Source: Rhyacophila brunnea (lineage: Eukaryota; Arthropoda; Insecta; Trichoptera; Rhyacophilidae). Taken from it: DNA of 64,000 bases. A program made the translations under genes and the position numbers. Shown in pieces: positions 57,501 to 64,000 of this stretch. How positions within the stretch are numbered: position 1 is the first letter of the stretch; each line of letters starts with the position of its first letter. A model generated the notes under the pieces. The model was given only the letters and a program-made list of their open reading frames with translations, did no database searches and was not told where the DNA came from. The stretch lies in the NCBI GenBank assembly GCA_022495005.1, contig JAGYXB010000445.1:310001-374000 (forward strand). The letters run 5' to 3'.

Positions 57501-60500
57501 ACGCCGTAAAAAATCAGATTATATAACTTCTGCACTTCTAATCGTTCAATAGCCTTGATTAAACGGGACTCAACTTGATGTTGACACCAAGCTAGATATA
57601 ATATATCTCGTCTCAACCAACGTGTTCAAAATGTTTGGATGACTAGGTACAACGAAAAAATGAGTTTAATAATTCTATGAAGTTGTGCATAATTATCAAA
57701 ATCAAGCAGATAAATTGAGGTTTTTACGCCGAATGGCCATTATGCAGTGGTGATATAATATACATTAAATATTTATATAATACATTCCTTTATTTCAGTA
57801 TTTAATTAATAGATACTTAGATATGGAAAAAATCTGTGTGTGTACTTATGTACGCGCGTTAGAAGTTATACTTCTTTGGCGTAACTAAACAAAAAATAAT
57901 AGCAAAACAAAAAAATTAGCAAACCGCTATTTCGACTATTTTTGCTTAAGCAGATGACTCTACAACTATTTTCGTTAACAATAATAATTTATTACAAATC
58001 AAAAGTAAAACATAACCTATTAAATTGAATGGTTTTACTGAAACGTGATATTGGCCTTTGTGATGAAACATAATAATTATTATTGTCTTCAATTATTATT
58101 AACCGCTAATAAATAAATTGACATGGGATATCATAAACTGTAAAAATATGTATTTTTGTGTATGACGTGTATAAATATTGTAAATTTACAACATACCATT
58201 GTTTGAATTATTTACCAACTCAACATTCAAAAAAATTATTTATTTATTGATATATAATTTTACTCATAAATAATGCTTACATAAATATAGCCTCAAATCT
58301 TAATGAATAATCATAATAATAAATTGTGGGTACTGTTCGGTTATACGGAATACAGCGGAAAACGCATTTTGAAAATAGCCAATAAACTGGATTATTTGTT
58401 AGGTTAACCTAACCAAACCTAACCTAACCTAACCTTACCTAACCCAACCTAACCTAACCTAAACTAAAATAACCCAAACTAACAAATAATCCAGTTTATC
58501 GGCTATTTTCACAATGCGTTTTCCGCTGTATTCCGTATAACCGAACAGTACCAAATTGTATTGCATCGGCGCGCGCAACTTTCGTCACACGCTAAATGCG
58601 TTACATAGGCGTCACACGCCAAAAATACAATCTGATCTGTTTTCCCAAACGCGCCAAAAGAAGTATAACTTCAAAAAATAATGTTTTATTTTTTCACTGG
58701 CTGTTCTGTATTGTCACCCTTCTGTTTCTTCAGGTTCTATTGATTCATGTTCTGTTTTGACCGGTTAAAACTGTCAAATTACAACTACCAACAAAAATTT
58801 CAGAAAAACAACATAGAAACTGACATAAAATCACGTTTTATTATAGATTTCGTAACTTCAATTCTCATGTATCAACTTTAAGTATGTTCCTCATTTTAAC
58901 ACACAAATAACTACACTATTAGATACTTATATATTAATCGTAAATATCATTAAATGGACTTATGTAATATTAATTCATATGGTATTTAATATATACCTGT
59001 TCATTTTCAATATACTGTGATTGAACAATAATATTCATCCCCGAGAGAATTGATATAAAGCAGCAAGTTACCATTAATAAAATCTGAAATATATTTTAGT
59101 TAACTATTAATTATTTACATTTGGAAATTAGAAAAATTCATGAGGTATTTTAATATTTTTAATTATTTCTTATTGGGTATGTAATTAAAAAGACTAAGTA
59201 AGTATCTTTTATTGAGTGGATATTATACAGGTGTGAATTCTGGATCTGGCAAGTACATATTGTTTTTCAATTTGTGTATGAGTCAGAGCATGGACCTAAT
59301 AGGTTGAGCAGATGGAGCTGTGGCTGATATCCATTTCTCGTAAGAACTACATCAGTTAATACAAAGTTCAAAGAGGCCCATTAGATCGGACATAATCAAA
59401 AAAAATATATATTATTTTATGACCAAAATTTCATTGAGACTTTGTCAACTTACACTTAAATTCAATCGGCTTAAAATAATTTTTATCTGTTATTGATTTA
59501 TCTACAACAATTTAATAACATTCAGTTTCATTGGTTAATCATATTACGACACATAGTTAATTCATATTAATATTCATATCTTTAAGACCGATATGCATAG
59601 AATGTCGAGTTACTTAATACACATACAATGGTAAAAGTATGAAAATTGAATAATTATAAATTAATAAAAATGTTAAATAACTTATGGTAAATAAAATAAA
59701 CATGTAAAATAGAGTGCAGCCACGTTTTTTTTTTCTATATTTATTTTAAGCATGGCAATCAAAATTCGTATATTATCAACATAGTATCTGTTTAGGTTTT
59801 AGATGCCATGGTGAAAATAATAATGAGACATAGATACAGAGTAAAAACCATTGATTTGCATTGATTGAATACGCTTTTAATTAAATTCGCATAATAAATC
59901 GGGACCATTTATATGATATTAGGTGGTATGTGGTCAATAAGGTGTTGTCCTATTGGTGTGGAGCTGTCAATAAGATTTTATATTACTTAGGCGCAGGTAA
60001 GTCAAATAAGAAAAGTAGGATTTAAAAAATTTTCATGCACGTTATCATCTCCATTAATTCAGCGAAAAAAAATTAAGCATGTTTATTTTATTCTACAATA
60101 TTTGAGTTATTTATACTGACAAGCTTTTTGGGCTACAAAGCCATACTTAATCACAAAATATACTATCAATGAACGCTCGCGATCTAAAAATCATGGTAGA
60201 GAGAGATGATGGAATCTGTTAATATCTTTCTAATCCCCTGTCTAACCCAATGCTTACGGGCCGCACAAAATTGTGTTTTTGCTAATTGCTTTTCAAATGC
60301 AAATTAACACGTTAATTAAAAAATTAATTAAAAGAGCTCGTAAATTTTTAGTAACAGGTAATCATTATTGTATAAATGACTAATCTTTTTTTAAGTAATA
60401 TTCTAGCCACATGAAACAAATCCAATACTGTCCAAAACTCATGAAAGTAGGTTATCATAAGTAAAAAATCACTGATTGCAATTGTAAATTCAGTAAGTAT

Positions 60501-61329
60501 ATTAGAATTTATTAATTACCTGTAGACCACTTGTTGAATTAATAATATCAATATTGTCAGTAAGTACATCAAATGTATTTATAATACGAGAAAACATATT
60601 AATACAGGGAAACGTTCCCCCCCAAACCTTTTTATGCCGCAGCGCGTATTTTTTAATATAATCACAATTTGCAATAAGCCGAATAAAAAAATCATTGCTA
60701 TCAAAATTTATAGAATTATTGTTAGAGGTTATCATTTTAGAGTGCATAAAAATTAGCTGCTCATTCAAAACCTGGATTTGAATAACAGTAATAGTCACTT
60801 CGACGGTGTATTGCAAAATAAATGCATCAAAAAAGACTAGAAAAAAGTACTTAAGCAAATCGAATGTATCGATAGAGCCATACCAGTTTAAATAATCCGT
60901 AGAAGCGTCTAAAATTGAAAACGTAGTAAACAATAATGCAGTGAAAGTGTAATACTTTATCAATTTCTTATAGAAATCAATATCTATATAAAGTTTCTTA
61001 TTAATTTCATCGAAATTAGCAAACAATTTGCGGTTTAATTCGACATTAAAAATTGCTGACATGATCAGTGCGGTAGCAATTACCAGAGTTAAAGAAATAT
61101 CTACAAGATTAGCTGTGAACGTAAAAGATGCATGGAAAGAATTATAGTATCCGGATATTACATCTTCAACTCTTGATATCAAAAATATCGTAATGCTTAT
61201 CGTAAAAATACTAATCGAATAACACATTTGAAGTTTTTTTAACGGTGCATATTTTCCGCTTAAATGATTAATATTATAAAGTCCGAAGATAGAAAAATAA
61301 ATGTACATTGGTCTGAATGCTATATGCAT
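54546..61329 (-). CDS. Gustatory receptor GR5 (7tm_7 family), four exons
   Basis: Exons in gene order: 60520-61329, 58997-59083, 56340-56487 and 54546-54718, giving 1218 nt and 405 aa. Borders are GT-AG and phases 0, 0, 1. The start MHIAFRPMYIYFSIFGLYNI is the only nearby ATG in frame. Exon 1 ends IINSTSGLQ. Exon 2 gives TM5 (LLMVTCCFISILSGMN), exon 3 gives TM6 (HFVLILIIITSISEALLSEGK), and exon 4 has VEMRPLQLTACRLFDLD followed by TM7 with ATYNVILIQM, the best match here to the TYhhhhhQF signature. It lies outside the duplicated block and is the most diverged of the minus-strand receptors. Introns hold a SINE and the 400-bp repeat (intron 3), a DNA element (intron 2) and another SINE (intron 1). 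Confidence 0.9.
54915..55165 (+). repeat. tRNA-derived SINE, copy 3 (GR5 intron 3)
   Basis: The best copy. Box A-like GATAGCATCGTGG and a perfect box B, GGTTCGAATCC, about 20 bp apart, are followed by the same body words as the other copies (GAGTCAGAGTATGGACC, TGACATCCATTTCTCG, CGTTAATACAA, GATCGGACATGG). Confidence 0.68.
55697..56085 (+). repeat. ~400-bp interspersed repeat, copy 3 (GR5 intron 3)
   Basis: Direct-orientation copy of the family at 19600-20000 and 49790-50165, starting GGTACCTCAGTTGAGGCATGG. Confidence 0.7.
57362..58775. mobile_element. DNA element with AACAGAAC-rich inverted ends (GR5 intron 2)
   Basis: The left end (AACGGTTCCATGAATAAACAG, then AAAAACAGAACGGTGGCAAAAC) is mirrored by the right end (GCTGTTCTGTATTGTCACCC, then TTCATGTTCTGTTTTGACCGGTT). 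The same end motifs occur at 6925-7253. About 1.4 kb with no transposase frame, so non-autonomous. It contains a nested palindrome with CCTAA repeats. Confidence 0.58.
58329..58552. repeat. Palindrome with a telomere-like (CCTAA)n centre
   Basis: Arms of about 80 bp (GGTACTGTTCGGTTATACGG at the left; CCGTATAACCGAACAGTACC at the right) enclose about ten imperfect CCTAA units between about 58402 and 58475. TTAGG/CCTAA is the common insect telomere unit. The tract is short and imperfect, so it is interstitial, not a chromosome end. Confidence 0.8.
59220..59410 (+). repeat. SINE body, copy 4 (GR5 intron 1)
   Basis: Contains TTTTCAATTTGTGTATGAG, GAGCATGGACCTAATAGG, GATATCCATTTCTCG and ATCGGACAT in the family order; the head is degraded (GTGTGAATTCTGG). 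Confidence 0.58.
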
Positions 61330-64000
61330 TTGTAATTTATTTAATTGTCACGAAACCTCTAGTTATTAATAAATTGACAAGATTTATATATCGTTACGGT
61401 AACGATTCACGTCTGGCAAACTAGGTTGAACAAATAATATTATATATTTTTTAGAAACATGATGTTATTTACTGTTTTAATTCCCTAGAAGTGATAACTA
61501 ACAGTTATTCTAAACATGTTTTTCACGTGACGTTGGAAGTTTATGAGTATTTTTTAAGTGTAACCTTCCTCATTTGTTGAAAAATAACTCACCCACTGTC
61601 TACATTACGTTACAAATTTGACCCACTTGATTATTTTTAGTGTGTTGTTTAAGAAATATTAAAATTTTTCATGTTTCCTTTAAACATTTTAAATGATAGC
61701 TATACAATTTCAGATTGTATTAAGTCCTCTATTTTTACTGAGACGTGACATCATAATTATTATATATCGACAACCCTCTTTAGTAATAAAATTATTTAAG
61801 AAACTTATTACATACTAATTATAATGTGGCTGTCAACGCATCCGTGTGACACAGTTGTCAAATGAATATCATTTATTTAATTGTCATCTATTTCTTTAAT
61901 GATTCACAAGCCGTCAGCAGTTTTGAATAACGCTGACTTGGTGAGAAAGGGAAAAAAATAATTCATTAAGTACATAATATATTTTTTTGCATATAAAATT
62001 CACACAGTCGAATTACTTTTTGCAAGTAAGTTTTAACCTTTTAACCTTAGTAACAATATATTAAAATACTTTTCTCACAAAAAGCCTGAGATACTGTGCT
62101 TTTATTTTAATCGTGTTGGGTTAAATAAAAAGATTAGAACGATCGAACACTCCATATCGAGAACTACCACTTTATATTACATCATTATTATCTTTTATTT
62201 ATTGGTGACTAATTAAAATTTAATATTGGAAAAAATACAACTTTCTAACATTTTAAAAGTAATTATATCACAGATTTTGAAACACTGCTTATCTACTACC
62301 TATATAATTTGATTAATGAGGTAATTATATGAATAAATGAAATTTGAGGATGTAATCGTATTAAGTATAAACCTATCTAATAAATTATTGCATGTACTTA
62401 TTGTGGATTGCGGTCCTATTTTGGTATTTAGTAGATATTGCTCATCCTGGTAACAATGGTAGGATCACAGCGTAGCTATTCTCAACAGTTAGTACGTTTC
62501 CGTTATTTTCATTGGTCCAAATTAACACGGAAGGCATTCCATACACAAAGCAGTTATCTACAATAATTGATAAATTCGTAATATGACGAAAATTTAGGTT
62601 GGAAGACATGTCGGTAAAATTCGGGTATGTTCGTGCTGGCGTGTCCACCCGAACCGCAAAATTTTGTATTCAAACGTCAAACAATTACCTACAATTTTAT
62701 TAGTCATGGTATTGCGATTTCAACATGACGTAGTAAAATAAATAGTATGTTACTACTGGCCACTCTGACACAGCTCGCGGGGAACTATAAATTAAGCCGG
62801 CGGCCGTGACGGAATTATTTTTCTAAACAGCCGTATCTTGCATCTCGATTCTCAATATGTAAAATATACGTACTCTATCTCGCTTTAAAAACTAGCACAG
62901 CCAAGAGAGAAGCTGTTAAAAGATAGCACTTTTTGAGAGTTCAAACGGTTATCTTATTGTAATAATTAACTGACTGAATAGATAAAGTAAGCAGTGTGAT
63001 ATATTTACCGCATGTAGCTCTTTTTGGATGTTAAGTGATAGAAGAAGTGTTAAAATAGTCTCACCCCATAGTAAATACCTACATTATAATATACTCAGTA
63101 TTAAGACATTGAGTACTAACTTTGTTAAATTCCCAACACTTTTCTTAGTTCCATTGACAATGAGTAATGACATTAATGCGCTTACTGAATGTATTGATAG
63201 TGAGTACAATAACGTATCTACTAGTGGTTTTTTCCAAACATTTCAACTTTCCAACACTAGTTTTAATACTTGCCTTTTTATTCAGTAATACGATTTTCAC
63301 GTTTTTTATTGTAGGTATTAGTTTTTAATATAAATGAGAATTAACTGTATTCTGTGTCAGTGTGCATTACTATATTGGTGAGTGCGCGTAGTACCTGAAC
63401 TTCTGATGATGCCAAAAGGCAAAATCCGGTTCGCCACAACTGACTCGAATATAATAGTACAAAACTTAAATCAATTAAATTTTAGAACATTCTTATTGAT
63501 TTTTGTTTGAATAATCGTTATCAAATCAAAATCTAATAAATTGAAGAATTCCGACTCCTATGGATATTAGGAGAATTTTCTAGTTTAAAAAAAACCATCT
63601 CCAGTTAAAATTTAGCTTGGAAACTTTTTAACTTTCTGATATTATAATAGACCCCGAGTAAAGGGGCCCGTAAACGAGCCATTTTTTACGGCAATTTGAT
63701 ACGGCAATTGTGTCGCCGTTAATAGTTCCCAAAAACACGACAATAGTAGTCTACGTTGTCGAAACTTTACATCTATTGCCCATGCTCTCTGGCGACATGG
63801 TTGGTCGATATATTATGTAATATCGAACGCAATCGAAAATACGGCAATAATTGCTAGATAAATCTATTTCATTCTCGCTCTGCTCCATGTATGCGTCTCT
63901 GTTTGACCTCACCCCTAGCAACAATAAAAACATTGTATGTAGTGACAGCTGATTCGACAATACATTATTATAATTTTTCGCTGTGTCGTTATTAATATTA
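61330..64000. other. Right-hand intergenic region, no gene recognised
   Basis: It starts with the presumed GR5 promoter. The rest is AT-rich with short chance frames. A 68-codon minus-strand frame at 62442-62648 and an 86-codon plus-strand frame at 63028-63288 show no domain, signal or splice context that I can support. Two more GC-balanced patches, about 62760-62830 and 63655-63960 (GGGCCCGTAAACGAGCC, GATACGGCAATTG), look like promoter or repeat sequence but are not identifiable. Confidence 0.4.

Noticed and set aside
62442..62648. 68-codon minus-strand frame with FVYGMPSVLIWTNENNG
   Set aside because: Reasonable composition, but no family, splice context or neighbouring exons could be supported.
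63655..63960. GGGCCCGTAAACGAGCC-containing patch as a transposon end
   Set aside because: No inverted partner before the window edge; cannot be tested here.

Overview
The window looks like insect nuclear DNA, most likely from a moth or butterfly. It is strongly AT-rich, its genes are split by spliceosomal introns with GT-AG borders, it holds TTAGG-type telomere-like tracts, it is packed with non-LTR retrotransposons and small DNA transposons, and short TAGGTA/TACCTA-type words recur throughout. Lepidoptera is an inference from this texture and from the receptor family, not something proved here.

The host content is a tandem cluster of gustatory receptor (GR, 7tm_7 chemoreceptor) genes, preceded by the first coding exon of a THUMPD1-like gene (1-443, minus strand, running off the left edge). 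I reconstructed the GR genes by hand from splice sites. Each has one long first exon of about 266-272 codons and three short ones, with intron phases 0, 0, 1, and ends in a TM7 motif of the form (T/V/I)YNhIhhQM. With local labels they are GR1 (6030-10946, plus), GR2 (18565-24159, minus), GR3 (33736-39406, minus, carrying an in-frame TAG at the end of exon 2), GR4 (42820-53103, minus) and GR5 (54546-61329, minus). Between GR2 and GR3 lie two broken pieces: a GR4-like last exon with two stops (27893-28062) and GR1-like exons 2-4 with a frameshift (28862-31766).

These pieces fit one event. A block running from GR1 exon 2, through the GR2/GR3 ancestor, to GR4 intron 3 was duplicated in tandem. 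The join between copies, near 28841-28861, fuses GR4 intron 3 to GR1 exon 2, so GR2 and GR3 are sister copies while GR1 and GR4 each left a dead partial copy. Later insertions separate the copies. They include a nearly full-length LINE with endonuclease, RT and RNase H (11140-16511, 14-bp target duplication, empty site in the sister copy), a hAT remnant in GR3 intron 2, and a 1.4-kb foldback element at 40779-42173.

Other mobile DNA includes a decayed Jockey-like LINE antisense inside GR4 intron 2, an older hAT element (2718-3869), a tRNA-derived SINE family, a ~400-bp repeat present three times, a 250-bp-armed inverted repeat carrying two tRNA-like sequences, and DNA elements containing CCTAA/TTAGG tracts. 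From 61330 to 64000 I see no convincing gene. I found no clearly new enzymatic or defence system. The most unusual items are the chimeric duplication junction, the possibly truncated GR3 and the tRNA-like palindrome.
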